Of a stretch of 64,000 nucleotides of DNA, positions 40,449 through 49,998 are shown in pieces. Every line of letters begins with the position of its first letter. Positions within the stretch are counted from its first letter, which is position 1. This DNA is from Bacteroidales bacterium. GTDB taxonomy: Bacteria; Bacteroidota; Bacteroidia; Bacteroidales; UBA932. The position numbers and the translations under genes are program-made. A model generated the notes under the pieces. That model searched no databases and was not told the DNA's origin. It saw only the letters and a list, made by a program, of their open reading frames with translations. The stretch is from assembly GCA_017428035.1 (NCBI GenBank), contig JAFRRR010000087.1:52064-116063 (forward strand), written 5' to 3'.

Positions 40449-40495
40449 AATTGTAAGCTTTTACGTAGCAATAATGGCAAAATGAGTGCCAAAGG

Positions 40496-42883
40496 CTACT
40501 GATGGTCAAGAGATTCCAGAATGCGGTCCAGAGTATCGAAGTCAGAAACCAGCACGTCGCGGCTCTTGCTGCCGTTTGCGGGGCCCACGATGCCTGCTGC
40601 CTCCAGCTGGTCCACCAGACGTCCCGCACGGTTGTAACCCAGATTCAGCTTGCGCTGAAGCATAGACGTGGAACCCTGCTGGGTCTGCACCAGAATCTTG
40701 GCCGCCTCTTCGAACAGGGCGTCGCGCTTGGTCAGGTTCACGCTGCCGGCAGCCGACTCCTCGCTCTCGTCGTGATATTCAGGCAGCCAGAAAGGATGGC
40801 TGTAGCCGCGCTGGTTGCCTATGAACTTGGTGATGCGCTCAATCTCGGCGGTTTCGATAAGGGCGCACTGTACACGCACCATATCGCTGCCGGGATAGAG
40901 CACCAGCATATCGCCGCGGCCAATCAGCCTCTGGGCGCCGGAAGAATCTATAATGGTCTTGCTGTCCACACCCGAATTGACCTTGAAGGCGATGCGGGAG
41001 TTGAAGTTGGCCTTGATGGTACCGGTAATGACGTCGGTGGTAGGGCGCTGGGTGGCAATCACCAGGTGGATACCCACGGCACGGGCCTTTTGCGCCAGAC
41101 GGGCAATAGGCTCTTCTATCTCGCGGCCAGCGGTCATCAGCAGGTCGGCAAACTCGTCTATAACCACCACTATATAAGGCAGATACTTGTGCCCCTTGAG
41201 CGGGTTGAGCTTGCGGTTCAGGAACTTCTCGTTGTATTCGGTGATCTTGCGCACACCGCCGTCACGCAGCAGGTCGTAGCGCTCGTCCATCTCGGTGCAG
41301 AGAGAGCGGAGAGTGTGCACCACCTTGGTGGTGTCGGTGATGATGACTTCGTCTGCATCGGGCAGAACCGCCAGGTAATGCTTTTCCAAGGCGGCGTAGA
41401 AATCCAACTCCACTTTCTTGGGGTCCACCATCACGAACTTCATCTCCGAAGGATGCTTTGCATAGAGCAGCGAAGCTATGATGGCATTCAGGCCCACAGA
41501 CTTACCCATACCGGTGGCACCGGCCACCAGAAGGTGCGGCATCTTGGCCAGATCCAGGAAGAAGGGTTCGTTGGTAACGGTGATGCCAAGCGCCACAGGA
41601 AGCTCCATCTTGGCGCTCTTCTCGCGGTACTGAGGCGAATTGAGAATCATTTTCAGGGGCACCACGCTGGGCTTTTCGTTGGCCACCTCGATACCGATGG
41701 CATCTTCCAGCACCAGCACGCGGACACCCTTGGCCGCCAGGGACATAGCGATATCCTCTTCCAGCTTCTTGACCTGGGCGATGCGGGTGCCCTCCGCCAG
41801 CCTTATCTTATAGAGTGTGACGGTGGGGCCTTTCTTGGCCGAGATGCTGTCCACGCGGATCTTGTAGGTGCCAAGAGTGTGGACAATGCGGTTTTTGTTG
41901 CGCTCCATCTCGTCCAGGGAAATCTCGTACCACTTGTCCCTGTAGTCGTCCAGAAGCGAAACTGACGGGAATTCGTATTTGGAGAGGTCCAGACGCGGAT
42001 TGTACAGGTGGTCCATATCGTCTTCGGCGATATTCTCTTCGGGATTGAAGCCGCCCTGCTCTACCGTGATTTTAACGTCGCTGGCAATGCCTGCGACGGG
42101 TTTTTCTTCCACGCCGAGATCGATGACCTCTTCAGGCTCTTCAGGCACGGCCGGCTCGTATGCCGGAACGGTATCCTCTACAGATATGGAGACTGACGGC
42201 TCGTCTTCGGGCTCGCCAAGCACAAAAGTATCTTCGAAACGGCTGTCCTCTTCCACGGCCTCCTCTTTGGGCTTGCGGTGGAAGGTGCGGTAAATGAGAT
42301 TGTCTATTGCAAGGGCCACCTTGCGGGAGCAGAGCACCAGCCATAGGATTAGCAGCAGGCCGATTATGAGCCCTGCGCCCAGCCTGCCGACAATGGAACC
42401 CAGCCACTTGTTGGCAAAATAGCCGTAAGAACCGCCGGCGCCTGTAGAAAGCACGAACTTATCCCAGAATCCGGAGACATAGGCGGCTGCCAGCGAAATC
42501 ACTATGCACCCCATAAGGCACAGCAGGAAAGTGCGGAGCAGCTTGACCTTGCGGATGCGGAAGCAGGCCACGGTGAGCGCCACCAGAAATACCGGAATGC
42601 AGTATGCACCAAGGCCGAAAAGCTTGCCCACCAGGAAGTCGGATATCAGATAGCCCATCTTGCCGCAGATATTCTGCGTCTGGACCGTCTCGCGCCACAT
42701 CTGCGGGTCGGTCTTGAGGCTGTAGTCTGCCTTCCAGGAAAAAGCGTATGAAATGAGCGAAGCAGTGACTATGACTGTCACCGCAACGCACAGCAGGCCC
42801 AGGAGGACCCGGATGGCCACCTTGGTCTCAGGGCTCAATAGCGGCCCTCTGGCTTTTTTCTTTTTCTTCTTTTTAGTGGCCAT
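40496..42883 (-). CDS. ftsK: DNA translocase FtsK
   Basis: A 795-residue septal DNA translocase that moves chromosome ends and activates XerCD at dif. The N-terminal part has four membrane helices (residues about 25-205), then an acidic linker of about 110 residues, then the motor. Walker A is AGATGMGKSVGLNAI and the Walker B area is VVIDEFADLLM. The gamma winged-helix domain at the C-terminus has LQRKLNLGYNRAGRLVDQL. The start at 42883 (MATKKKKKKKARG) is preferred over the longer frame from 42949 because it opens with a basic tail typical of this family; it overlaps DUF4290 by 11 nt. It is followed by lolA. Confidence 0.96.
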   Translation of the reverse strand: MATKKKKKKKARGPLLSPETKVAIRVLLGLLCVAVTVIVTASLISYAFSWKADYSLKTDPQMWRETVQTQNICGKMGYLISDFLVGKLFGLGAYCIPVFLVALTVACFRIRKVKLLRTFLLCLMGCIVISLAAAYVSGFWDKFVLSTGAGGSYGYFANKWLGSIVGRLGAGLIIGLLLILWLVLCSRKVALAIDNLIYRTFHRKPKEEAVEEDSRFEDTFVLGEPEDEPSVSISVEDTVPAYEPAVPEEPEEVIDLGVEEKPVAGIASDVKITVEQGGFNPEENIAEDDMDHLYNPRLDLSKYEFPSVSLLDDYRDKWYEISLDEMERNKNRIVHTLGTYKIRVDSISAKKGPTVTLYKIRLAEGTRIAQVKKLEEDIAMSLAAKGVRVLVLEDAIGIEVANEKPSVVPLKMILNSPQYREKSAKMELPVALGITVTNEPFFLDLAKMPHLLVAGATGMGKSVGLNAIIASLLYAKHPSEMKFVMVDPKKVELDFYAALEKHYLAVLPDADEVIITDTTKVVHTLRSLCTEMDERYDLLRDGGVRKITEYNEKFLNRKLNPLKGHKYLPYIVVVIDEFADLLMTAGREIEEPIARLAQKARAVGIHLVIATQRPTTDVITGTIKANFNSRIAFKVNSGVDSKTIIDSSGAQRLIGRGDMLVLYPGSDMVRVQCALIETAEIERITKFIGNQRGYSHPFWLPEYHDESEESAAGSVNLTKRDALFEEAAKILVQTQQGSTSMLQRKLNLGYNRAGRLVDQLEAAGIVGPANGSKSRDVLVSDFDTLDRILESLDHQ

Positions 42884-43508
42884 TATTCGAGCGGCGTTTT
42901 TTATTCTTCTTCTTGCCGAACGGCTGGCCCTGACGTGCATCCAGGGCACGCGGACGGTTGAACTCGCCGTGAACGGCGCCCAACTCTATTCCCTCCGGAA
43001 TCTCCAGCTTGCCGGCCGCAAGGCGTGCCATATCGTTGAGTATGGTCTCGTCTGCAACGGTGTCTTTGTTCCAGATGAGATACTGCTGACGCATATAGCG
43101 CGCCAGGTTTCGGATCATCTCGGTCTTTACGGTCTCATCTTCTATTCCGGCCACCAGGTCAATCATATTCTCTATGTTGCGGCCGTAGCAGGTGGCCTTG
43201 ATGGGAGTCTTGTCCACCGGGATGGGGTCGGGCTTGGCAGCCTTCTGCGCCGGGGAGGGCATCTCGTAGGGTGCGTCTATATCCAGATCGTAGCCGGCAA
43301 TGGCATATACGTGGTCCCAGAGCTTGCGCTTGTAGTCGGGATAATCTTTGAGCGAAGGATTCAGCAACGCCATCACGTTTACCACAGCCTGAATCTGCTC
43401 CGAGCGCTTTTGCTTGTCCTCTATGCCCTTGACGCGCTCTATCATCTTCTGCACGTGCCTCCCGTATTCGGGAAGTATCAGTTTCTCTCTATATGTGTTG
43501 TAGTCCAT
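42873..43508 (-). CDS. DUF4290 domain protein
   Basis: A 211-residue Bacteroidetes-specific protein. Its opening MDYNTYREKLILPEYGRHV is a close pattern match to DUF4290. The rest is mostly helical and charged, and it ends in a basic tail (KKKNKKRRSNNGH). No enzyme motif is visible. It is the first gene of a DUF4290-ftsK-lolA run, overlapping ftsK by 11 nt, which suggests a link to cell division or chromosome segregation (inference only). Confidence 0.85.
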   Translation of the reverse strand: MDYNTYREKLILPEYGRHVQKMIERVKGIEDKQKRSEQIQAVVNVMALLNPSLKDYPDYKRKLWDHVYAIAGYDLDIDAPYEMPSPAQKAAKPDPIPVDKTPIKATCYGRNIENMIDLVAGIEDETVKTEMIRNLARYMRQQYLIWNKDTVADETILNDMARLAAGKLEIPEGIELGAVHGEFNRPRALDARQGQPFGKKKNKKRRSNNGH

Positions 43509-43535
43509 ACGGTCTTTTCTCTCTCAAAAATAGGC

Positions 43536-43566
43536 TTGTTAACTTTACAAAGATAACCTACTTTTG
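43536..43566 (+). promoter_or_regulatory. Promoter for rfbD
   Basis: TTG at 43536-43538, a 20-nt spacer, then TACTTTTG at 43559-43566: a full match to the Bacteroidetes promoter. The start codon is 20 nt downstream. Confidence 0.75.
43548..43555 (-). promoter_or_regulatory. -7 box for DUF4290-ftsK (TATCTTTG)
   Basis: TATCTTTG on the minus strand, inside the spacer of the opposing rfbD promoter, so the two polymerases cannot bind at once. No clear -33 element. Confidence 0.5.
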
Positions 43567-43586
43567 TAGAAGAAAAAATAATTTAA

Positions 43587-44444
43587 ATGAGGAATATTTG
43601 GATTACAGGAGCCGGCGGACAGCTGGGAACAGAACTGCAAATCAAGCTGAAAAGGCGCAAGGGCGTGTATGCCACCGACCTTGAGGTGGACATCTGCAAC
43701 AGCGAGGCCGTGAGCCGCTTTATGGCGGACAACCGCATCGGCATCGTGATCAACTGCGCCGCCTACACCAACGTAGAGGCGGCAGAAGACAATCCCGACC
43801 TCTGCCGCAAGGTGAATGTCCTTGGGGCCAAAAACCTTGCCCAGGCGGCCCTGGAAGCCGATGCCGCACTGATCCAGATTTCCACAGACTATGTGTTTGA
43901 CGGGCTCAAGACCACCCCTTACACAGAGCAGGACTCCCCCGCCCCCCTGAGCGTATACGGCGCCAGCAAAAAAGAGGCTGAAGATGCCATCCGCGATATC
44001 GGCTGCCGCGGGGTCATTATCCGCACGGCCTGGCTATACTCCCCGTTCGGCAAAAACTTTATGAAGACGATGGCTTCTCTGGGCGCAACCCGAGAAGAAG
44101 TCAGGGTTGTCTGCGACCAGATTGGCAGCCCCACCGCCGCAGACTCTCTATCCGACGCCATTCTCAGGATATGCCGCAGCATTGGCGACCGCCGCGGAGA
44201 GATTTTCCACTTCAGCGGCGAAGGGCCGTGCAGCTGGAGCGACTTTGCCGCGGCGATTATGCACTGCGCCGGCAACCGCTGCCGCGTGGTGGATATAAAA
44301 TCGGACGAGTATCCGCAAAAAGCCACCCGTCCGAAATATTCTTACCTTTCCAAGGCCCTTATAAAGCAAGAGTTCGGCATTGAAGCCGAACCCTGGCAAT
44401 CCGCCCTTGAGCGGAATATGAGGCGCTACAAGAGGATGTTATAG
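43587..44444 (+). CDS. rfbD: dTDP-4-dehydrorhamnose reductase
   Basis: Reduces dTDP-4-dehydro-L-rhamnose to dTDP-L-rhamnose, the last step in the dTDP-rhamnose pathway. The 285-residue length fits. The Rossmann loop is [14 protein letters not shown] near residue 5, with [14 protein letters not shown], the catalytic ISTDYVFDG and [10 protein letters not shown] (YxxxK) motifs intact, and [13 protein letters not shown] following. It is a single gene here, without rfbABC. It ends 6 nt inside the end of infB, so the two convergent genes overlap. Confidence 0.94.
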   Translation: MRNIWITGAGGQLGTELQIKLKRRKGVYATDLEVDICNSEAVSRFMADNRIGIVINCAAYTNVEAAEDNPDLCRKVNVLGAKNLAQAALEADAALIQISTDYVFDGLKTTPYTEQDSPAPLSVYGASKKEAEDAIRDIGCRGVIIRTAWLYSPFGKNFMKTMASLGATREEVRVVCDQIGSPTAADSLSDAILRICRSIGDRRGEIFHFSGEGPCSWSDFAAAIMHCAGNRCRVVDIKSDEYPQKATRPKYSYLSKALIKQEFGIEAEPWQSALERNMRRYKRML

Positions 44445-47144
44445 AGTCCTCTTGATCTCTACTATGGTGTAGGCTTCTATAATGTCGCCCACCTTGATAT
44501 CGTTGTAGTTCTCTATGTTCATACCGCAGTCGAATCCGGCGGCAACCTCCTTGACATCGTCTTTGAAACGCTTCAGGGAGCCGAGCACGCCAGAATAAAC
44601 CACAATGCCGTCGCGGATCACGCGCACCTTGGCGGTGCGGGTCAGCTTGCCCTCCTTGACCATACAGCCGGCGATGGTGCCGACCTTGGAAATCTTGAAG
44701 GTCTCGCGAACCTCGGCGGTGGCGGTGACTTCTTCTTTCTCTTCGGGAGCAAGCATACCTTCGATACCGTCCTTGACCTCGTTGATGGCGTCGTAGATGA
44801 CTGAGTAGAGACGGATCTCGATGCCCTCTTTCTCTGCCTGGCGGCGGGCATCAACAGAAGGACGCACCTGGAAACCGATGATGATGGCGTTGGAAGCCGC
44901 AGCCAGCAATACATCGCTCTCGGAGATGGCACCCACGGCCTTGTGGATGACGTTGACCTTGACCTCCTCTGTGGAGAGTTTGATGAGGGAGTCGGACAGC
45001 GCCTCTATGGAACCGTCCACGTCGGCCTTGACAATAATATTGAGTTCCTTGAAGTTGCCAATGGCGATGCGGCGGCCAATCTCCTCGAGGGTGACGTGCT
45101 GCTGAGCACGGATGCCCTGCATACGGAGCAGCTGCTCGCGCTTGTTGGCGATGTCCTTGGCCTCTTTTTCGTCTTCCAGAACGTTGATGGTGTCACCCGC
45201 GGTAGGAGCGCCGTTGAGACCCAGCACAGAGACAGGGGTCGAAGGGCCGGCCTCGGTGATCTTCTGGCCGCGCTCGTTGAACATAGCCTTTACACGGCCG
45301 GTGTAGCAGCCCGCCAGCACAACGTCGCCCACGTGAAGGGTTCCGGCCTGCACCAGCACGGTGGCCAGGTAGCCGCGGCCCTTGTCCAGGGAGGACTCTA
45401 CCACGCTGCCTACAGCGCGCTTGTTAGGGTTGGCCTTGAGGTCCAGCATATCGGCCTCGAGCAGCACCTTATCCAAAAGCTTGTCCACATTGATACCCTT
45501 CTTTGCAGAGATCTCCTGGCACTGGTACTTGCCGCCCCAGTCCTCTACAAGGATATTCATATTGGCCAGCTGCTCGCGGATTTTCTCTCCGTTGGCGCCG
45601 GGCTTATCTATCTTGTTGATTGCAAACACCATAGGAACGCCGGCCGCCTGCGCGTGGTTGATAGCCTCAACGGTTTGGGGCATCACGGCGTCGTCGGCTG
45701 CGATAATGATGATGGCAATGTCGGTCATCTTGGCACCGCGGGCACGCATAGCGGTGAAGGCTTCGTGACCCGGAGTATCCAGGAAGGTGATGCGGCGGCC
45801 GTTTTCCAGCTTCACGCTATAGGCACCGATGTGCTGGGTGATACCGCCCGCCTCACCGGCAATCACATTGGTGTTGCGGATGTTGTCCAGCAGCGAAGTT
45901 TTACCGTGGTCCACGTGACCCATCACAGTGATGATAGGAGGTCTGGGAACCAGATCCTCCGGACGGTCTTCTTCCTGCTCCAGGGCTTCCTGCTCGCCGG
46001 CGGTGGTGAATTCTATCTTATAGCCGAACTCCTCTGCCACCAGGGTCAGCACGTCGGCCTCGAGTCTCTGGTTGATGGATACCATCTGGCCCAGGTTCAT
46101 ACAAGCCTCTATGACCTTGGTCACGGGGGTGTTGTTCATCATTATGGCAAGTTCGTTTACAGTAACGAACTCGGTGACCTTAAGCACGTTGCTGGTGAGC
46201 ATCTCCTGCTGCATTGCCTCTTCTTGCTTGGCCTCGAACATCTCCCTCTTCTCGCGGCGGTGCTTGCTGCCCTTGGTCTTGCTGCGGCTTTCGGTGAGTC
46301 TTGCGTAGGTCTCCTTGATCTGACGCTGAACCTCGTCGGCCTCTATCTCGGGACGTACAAACTTGCTGGGGGCGGAATCTTTGCCCTTCTTGCCGCGGCG
46401 GCCCTTTTCCTGATCCTTGCCGCCGTAATTTGCGCTCTGGCTGATATCCACCTTTGCGCTCTGTTTGTGGATTCTCTCGCGCTTTTTATTCTTGTCGCGC
46501 TGTTTGTCGCGGGACACCGGCTTGGTCTCTTCCAGGTCTATCTTGCCTATGATGGAGGGGCCTTTGAGCTTCTCTACCTTGGTTTCGATGTGCTCGATGA
46601 CAGGTTTCTCCACAACGGGTTCGGGCTCTGCTACAGGCTGCGCCGGAGTCTCTACCGGCTCGGGTTTAACCTCTGCGGGCTTGGGCTCGGCAGGTTTTTC
46701 CTTGGGTTTTGCGGGCTTTTTCTGAGCGTCAAGGTCAATCTTGTCCAGCACTTTGATAGAGGGCTTTTCGCTCTGGGGAGCGGGTTCCTCTTTCCCAGGT
46801 GCAGGCTCTGCGGGTTTCTCTGCCGGAGCAGCCGCAGGCTTGGGGGCAAACGGTTTGCCGGCCAGGACATTAGTCTTGATAATAACCTCCTCGGGCTCTT
46901 CTGCCGGAGCCTTGGTTTTCTCGCTCTCGGTGATTTCCTTTACGGTGATGGCCACCTTGCGGGACTGCTCTTTAAGGAGGTGTTCTTTTGCAAACTCTTT
47001 CTCTACCAAGGCATAAGCCTCTTCAGAAAGCTGTGCGCCCGGGTTCGCATCAATCTCGATTCCCTTTTTCTTAAGGAACTCGACCAATGTGCCCAGAGCA
47101 ATGTTAAACTCTTTGACTACCTTGCTTGCTCTAATTTTTGCCAT
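44439..47144 (-). CDS. infB: Translation initiation factor IF-2
   Basis: A 901-residue GTPase that places initiator tRNA on the ribosome. The N-terminus has the IF2 subdomain ([20 protein letters not shown]), followed by a long Pro/Lys/Glu-rich linker (about residues 60-300, with repeated EKPAEP-like segments), IF2 N2, then the G domain: [29 protein letters not shown] and [11 protein letters not shown]. Domains II-IV end with [16 protein letters not shown]. It is the third gene of rimP-nusA-infB. The long linker is common in Bacteroidetes IF2. Confidence 0.97.
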   Translation of the reverse strand: MAKIRASKVVKEFNIALGTLVEFLKKKGIEIDANPGAQLSEEAYALVEKEFAKEHLLKEQSRKVAITVKEITESEKTKAPAEEPEEVIIKTNVLAGKPFAPKPAAAPAEKPAEPAPGKEEPAPQSEKPSIKVLDKIDLDAQKKPAKPKEKPAEPKPAEVKPEPVETPAQPVAEPEPVVEKPVIEHIETKVEKLKGPSIIGKIDLEETKPVSRDKQRDKNKKRERIHKQSAKVDISQSANYGGKDQEKGRRGKKGKDSAPSKFVRPEIEADEVQRQIKETYARLTESRSKTKGSKHRREKREMFEAKQEEAMQQEMLTSNVLKVTEFVTVNELAIMMNNTPVTKVIEACMNLGQMVSINQRLEADVLTLVAEEFGYKIEFTTAGEQEALEQEEDRPEDLVPRPPIITVMGHVDHGKTSLLDNIRNTNVIAGEAGGITQHIGAYSVKLENGRRITFLDTPGHEAFTAMRARGAKMTDIAIIIIAADDAVMPQTVEAINHAQAAGVPMVFAINKIDKPGANGEKIREQLANMNILVEDWGGKYQCQEISAKKGINVDKLLDKVLLEADMLDLKANPNKRAVGSVVESSLDKGRGYLATVLVQAGTLHVGDVVLAGCYTGRVKAMFNERGQKITEAGPSTPVSVLGLNGAPTAGDTINVLEDEKEAKDIANKREQLLRMQGIRAQQHVTLEEIGRRIAIGNFKELNIIVKADVDGSIEALSDSLIKLSTEEVKVNVIHKAVGAISESDVLLAAASNAIIIGFQVRPSVDARRQAEKEGIEIRLYSVIYDAINEVKDGIEGMLAPEEKEEVTATAEVRETFKISKVGTIAGCMVKEGKLTRTAKVRVIRDGIVVYSGVLGSLKRFKDDVKEVAAGFDCGMNIENYNDIKVGDIIEAYTIVEIKRTL

Positions 47145-47150
47145 ATAAGA

Positions 47151-48395
47151 TTATTCAAATTCTGAACGCAATATTCTCTGAACTTCTTCTACAGTTTCGT
47201 CTTCCAGGTCGGCACGCTTGCTGATTTCCTCTACTGGAAGTGCAAGCACGCTCTTTGCGGTGTCAAGGCCGATAGCCTTGAGAGCGTCAATGATCCAGCC
47301 GTCAATCTCGTCGCTGAAATCGTCCAGCAATACATCCTCTTCTTCCTCTGCGGCCTCAGCCTCGTCCACCTCGCGGTAAGCCTCTATCTGATAGTCAATG
47401 AGCATACCGGCCAGCTTGATGTTGCAGCCGCCCTTACCGATTGCCACCGAAACTTCGCTGGGTTTGAGATAAACGTTTACGGTCTTGTTGGCCTCGTCAA
47501 ACTCCATAGATGAGATGCGTGCGGGAGAGAGCGCCCTCTGGATAAGGAGCTGCTTGTTGTTGGTCCAGTTGATCACGTCTATGTTCTCGTTGTGGAGCTC
47601 CTTTACGATGCCGTGGATACGGGAACCCTTGACACCAACGCAGGCGCCCACGGGATCGATGCGGTCGTCATAAGACTCCACAGCCACCTTGGCGCGCTCG
47701 CCGGGGATGCGGACCACCTTCTTGATGGTGATAAGGCCGTCAAAGATTTCGGGCACCTCCTGCTCGAAGAGCTTCTCCAAAAAGAGGTTGGAGGTACGGG
47801 AAAGGGTGATGACGGGTTTGTTGTTGCGCATCTCCACGTCGGTGATGATGGCCTTCACGGTGTCATCCTTACGGAAGAAATCAGAAGGGATCTGCTCGGT
47901 CTTGGGAAGCACCAGTTCGTTCTTGTCCTCGTCGTGGATAATGGTCTCTTTCTTCCAGGACTGGTGCACCTGGCCAACGATAATCTCGCCGATACGCTCT
48001 TTGTAGCGGTTGTAGAGGTTGGCATTTTCCAGATCCATAATGCGGCCGGCCAGATTCTGGCGGATGTTGAGTATGCCGCGGCGGCCAAACTGGCTGAGTT
48101 CCACCTTCTCCACGAAGTCCTCGCCCACATCGTAGCTGTCGTCTATCTTGCGGACATCTTCCAGAGAAATCTGAGTGGCGGGGTCCTCTACCTCTTCCAC
48201 AACCTCGCGGGTGCGCCAGATCTCAAAGTCGCCCTTGTCGATATTTATCACGATGTCAAAGTTGGAGCCCTCTCCGTACATCTTTTCGAGCTGCGCACGG
48301 AACGCCTCCTCGAGGACGCTCATCATCGTGGGCCTGTCTATGTTCTTTCCCTCTTTGAATTCAGCAAAAGTGCTGACAAGATTTATCCCTTCCAT
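47151..48395 (-). CDS. nusA: Transcription termination/antitermination protein NusA
   Basis: A 414-residue NusA, which binds RNA polymerase and affects pausing, termination and antitermination. The N-terminal domain occupies about residues 1-130, the S1 domain about 135-205 (RIGEIIVGQVHQSWKKE), then KH1 (VRIPGERAKVAVESYDDRI, GACVGVKGSRI) and KH2 (EVSVAIGKGGCNIKLAG). A C-terminal acidic segment (about 345-365) and a helical end of about 50 residues follow. It starts 8 nt after rimP and stops 6 nt before infB. Confidence 0.96.
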   Translation of the reverse strand: MEGINLVSTFAEFKEGKNIDRPTMMSVLEEAFRAQLEKMYGEGSNFDIVINIDKGDFEIWRTREVVEEVEDPATQISLEDVRKIDDSYDVGEDFVEKVELSQFGRRGILNIRQNLAGRIMDLENANLYNRYKERIGEIIVGQVHQSWKKETIIHDEDKNELVLPKTEQIPSDFFRKDDTVKAIITDVEMRNNKPVITLSRTSNLFLEKLFEQEVPEIFDGLITIKKVVRIPGERAKVAVESYDDRIDPVGACVGVKGSRIHGIVKELHNENIDVINWTNNKQLLIQRALSPARISSMEFDEANKTVNVYLKPSEVSVAIGKGGCNIKLAGMLIDYQIEAYREVDEAEAAEEEEDVLLDDFSDEIDGWIIDALKAIGLDTAKSVLALPVEEISKRADLEDETVEEVQRILRSEFE

Positions 48396-48403
48396 TTGAA
48401 AAT

Positions 48404-48865
48404 TTAAAATTTGATTATCGGTTTTGCTGTTTTTATTTCACTGTAAAGAAGATGCTCGGTGACAGTTTCCCTGGCCTTGGCGCCCTTGCCCTCGGCCTTG
48501 CGCAGGAAGGATATCTCCACCCCTTCTTCGTCTGCCGAAAGCAGCGTGGCGTTTACCCTCTCGCCGCTTTTGCGGGTCAGCTGGATTTCTCTGCCGACCG
48601 CCTTTTTCCACTGGCGCAGCACCTTGAATGGCGATGTGAGCCCGGCGGAGCCGATGGTCAGAGAGTAGTCCTCTTCGTCGCGGTTTACGGCCTGCTGGAT
48701 AAATTCAGTCATACCCACGCAGTCGTCAAGGGTGACATCGCGGTCGTCGGCATCTATGGTGACGTCCACATCGTTGTCCTTGCTGATTTCTACGCTTACC
48801 ACAAAGAGGCCGTTCTGGGCGGCATACTGCTCTGCTGCAAGTTTAAGTTGATCTGCCTGTTTCAT
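48404..48865 (-). CDS. rimP: Ribosome maturation factor RimP
   Basis: A 153-residue 30S maturation factor. The N-terminal domain has QNGLFVVSVEISKDNDVDVT and the VTLDDCVGMTEFIQQAV segment, then EEDYSLTIGSAGLTSPFKVL, the family PG(L/T)xxPL-like part, and a C-terminal SH3-like domain. The ATG at 48865 (MKQADQLKLAAEQ) is chosen; an ATG 17 codons earlier reads across a region just below the promoter and adds unlike sequence. First gene of rimP-nusA-infB, with a consensus promoter 49 nt upstream. Confidence 0.92.
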   Translation of the reverse strand: MKQADQLKLAAEQYAAQNGLFVVSVEISKDNDVDVTIDADDRDVTLDDCVGMTEFIQQAVNRDEEDYSLTIGSAGLTSPFKVLRQWKKAVGREIQLTRKSGERVNATLLSADEEGVEISFLRKAEGKGAKARETVTEHLLYSEIKTAKPIIKF

Positions 48866-48913
48866 CTTCCGGTAAAAAAATGAGGGACTTGCCCAGCCCC
48901 TCGAATTCGCGTG

Positions 48914-48945
48914 CAAATATAGGTCTTATCGCTTTATTGTGCAAA
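48914..48945 (-). promoter_or_regulatory. Promoter for rimP-nusA-infB
   Basis: On the minus strand TTTG (48945-48942), a 20-nt spacer, then TATATTTG (48921-48914): full consensus. The leader to the rimP ATG would be about 40 nt. Confidence 0.85.
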
Positions 48946-48987
48946 TTTTATTACCTTAGCCACGCATTTTTTAAAAGATTGATGTAA

Positions 48988-49998
48988 ATGAAGTTATCTG
49001 CCAGGGAAATCGCAGACCACCTTAAGGGCGATATCAAGGGAAACCCCGACGTCCTGGTCTCTTCTCCCGCCAGAATAGAATACGGGAAGCCGGGCAACAT
49101 CTGCTTTCTGGCCAACCTTAAATACGAGAAATACCTCTATACCACCGGCGCCGACATTGTGCTGGTAAACCGCTCTTTTGAGCCCAAACAGCCAGTCAAG
49201 GCGACCTTGATTGCCGTGGACGATGCCTATCAGGCGGTGGCCGACCTGCTGGAGTATTTCTCTTCGCTGAAGAAATCCCGCCGTAGGGGCAACCGCCTGT
49301 CGCGCTTTTTCAGCTTCACCCGCCGCATCCGGGGCAAAGTGGCCGACGGCACCTGGGTCGGCGATTTCGTGACCATAGAGCGCGGTGCCAAGGTGGGCCG
49401 TGACTGCCAGATTTACGACCAGGTTTACATAGGCTGCAACGTCACCATCGGCGACAATGTCACCCTATATCCCGGCGTCAAGATTTACCACGACTGCGTG
49501 ATTGGCAACAATTGCATACTGCACGCCGGCAGCGTGGTAGGGGCCGACGGCTTTGGCTTTGCCCCGCGCGAAGACGGCTCCTACAAGAAGATACAGCAGA
49601 CCGGCAACGTGGTGCTGGAAGATGACGTGGAGATAGGGGCCAACACCTGTATAGACCGCGCCACAATGGGATCGACCATAATCCACAAAGGTGTCAAACT
49701 GGACGACCTGGTGATGATAGCCCACAACGTGGAGATAGGCGCCAACACCGTGATGGCGGCTATGTGCGGAGTGGCCGGCAGCACCCACATTGGCGAGCAT
49801 TGCGTATTCGGAGGGCAGTGCGGCATTGGCGGGCACATCCACATCGCCGACCACACCACCCTGGCGGCAAAGACCGGCCTTATGAAAGACTGGAAAACTC
49901 CCCGCCAGAGCCTTATGGGCTATCCGGCAATGACTTATATGCAGTATATGCGTGCCTATTCGGCATTTAAGAAAAGCGGTGATGCAGCACACGATTAA
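48988..49998 (+). CDS. lpxD: UDP-3-O-(3-hydroxyacyl)glucosamine N-acyltransferase
   Basis: Adds the N-linked 3-hydroxyacyl chain in lipid A synthesis. The 336-residue protein has the LpxD N-terminal uridine-binding domain (residues 1-100, ICFLANLKYEKYLYTTGADIV), then a left-handed beta-helix of hexapeptide repeats (GVKIYHDCVIGNNCILHAGS and onwards). The catalytic His fits VVGADGFGFAP and the later MIAHNVEIGANTVMAA segment. It is the first gene of lpxD-lpxC-lpxA-wbqC. The lpxC ATG lies 17 nt inside its 3' end. Confidence 0.95.
   Translation: MKLSAREIADHLKGDIKGNPDVLVSSPARIEYGKPGNICFLANLKYEKYLYTTGADIVLVNRSFEPKQPVKATLIAVDDAYQAVADLLEYFSSLKKSRRRGNRLSRFFSFTRRIRGKVADGTWVGDFVTIERGAKVGRDCQIYDQVYIGCNVTIGDNVTLYPGVKIYHDCVIGNNCILHAGSVVGADGFGFAPREDGSYKKIQQTGNVVLEDDVEIGANTCIDRATMGSTIIHKGVKLDDLVMIAHNVEIGANTVMAAMCGVAGSTHIGEHCVFGGQCGIGGHIHIADHTTLAAKTGLMKDWKTPRQSLMGYPAMTYMQYMRAYSAFKKSGDAAHD

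Noticed and set aside
46620..46840. Repeated EKPAEP-like segments in infB as a tandem repeat
   Set aside because: The units are irregular and are the usual charged linker of Bacteroidetes IF2.
44943..47165. A 740-codon open frame opposite infB on the plus strand
   Set aside because: Antisense shadow of a high-GC, biased gene. The translation is rich in Leu, Val, Gly and His with no domain, and infB itself is certain. The same applies to the long frames opposite ftsK (40502-41965), susD (24297-26030), rpsA (56606-58099) and dnaX (147-1433).
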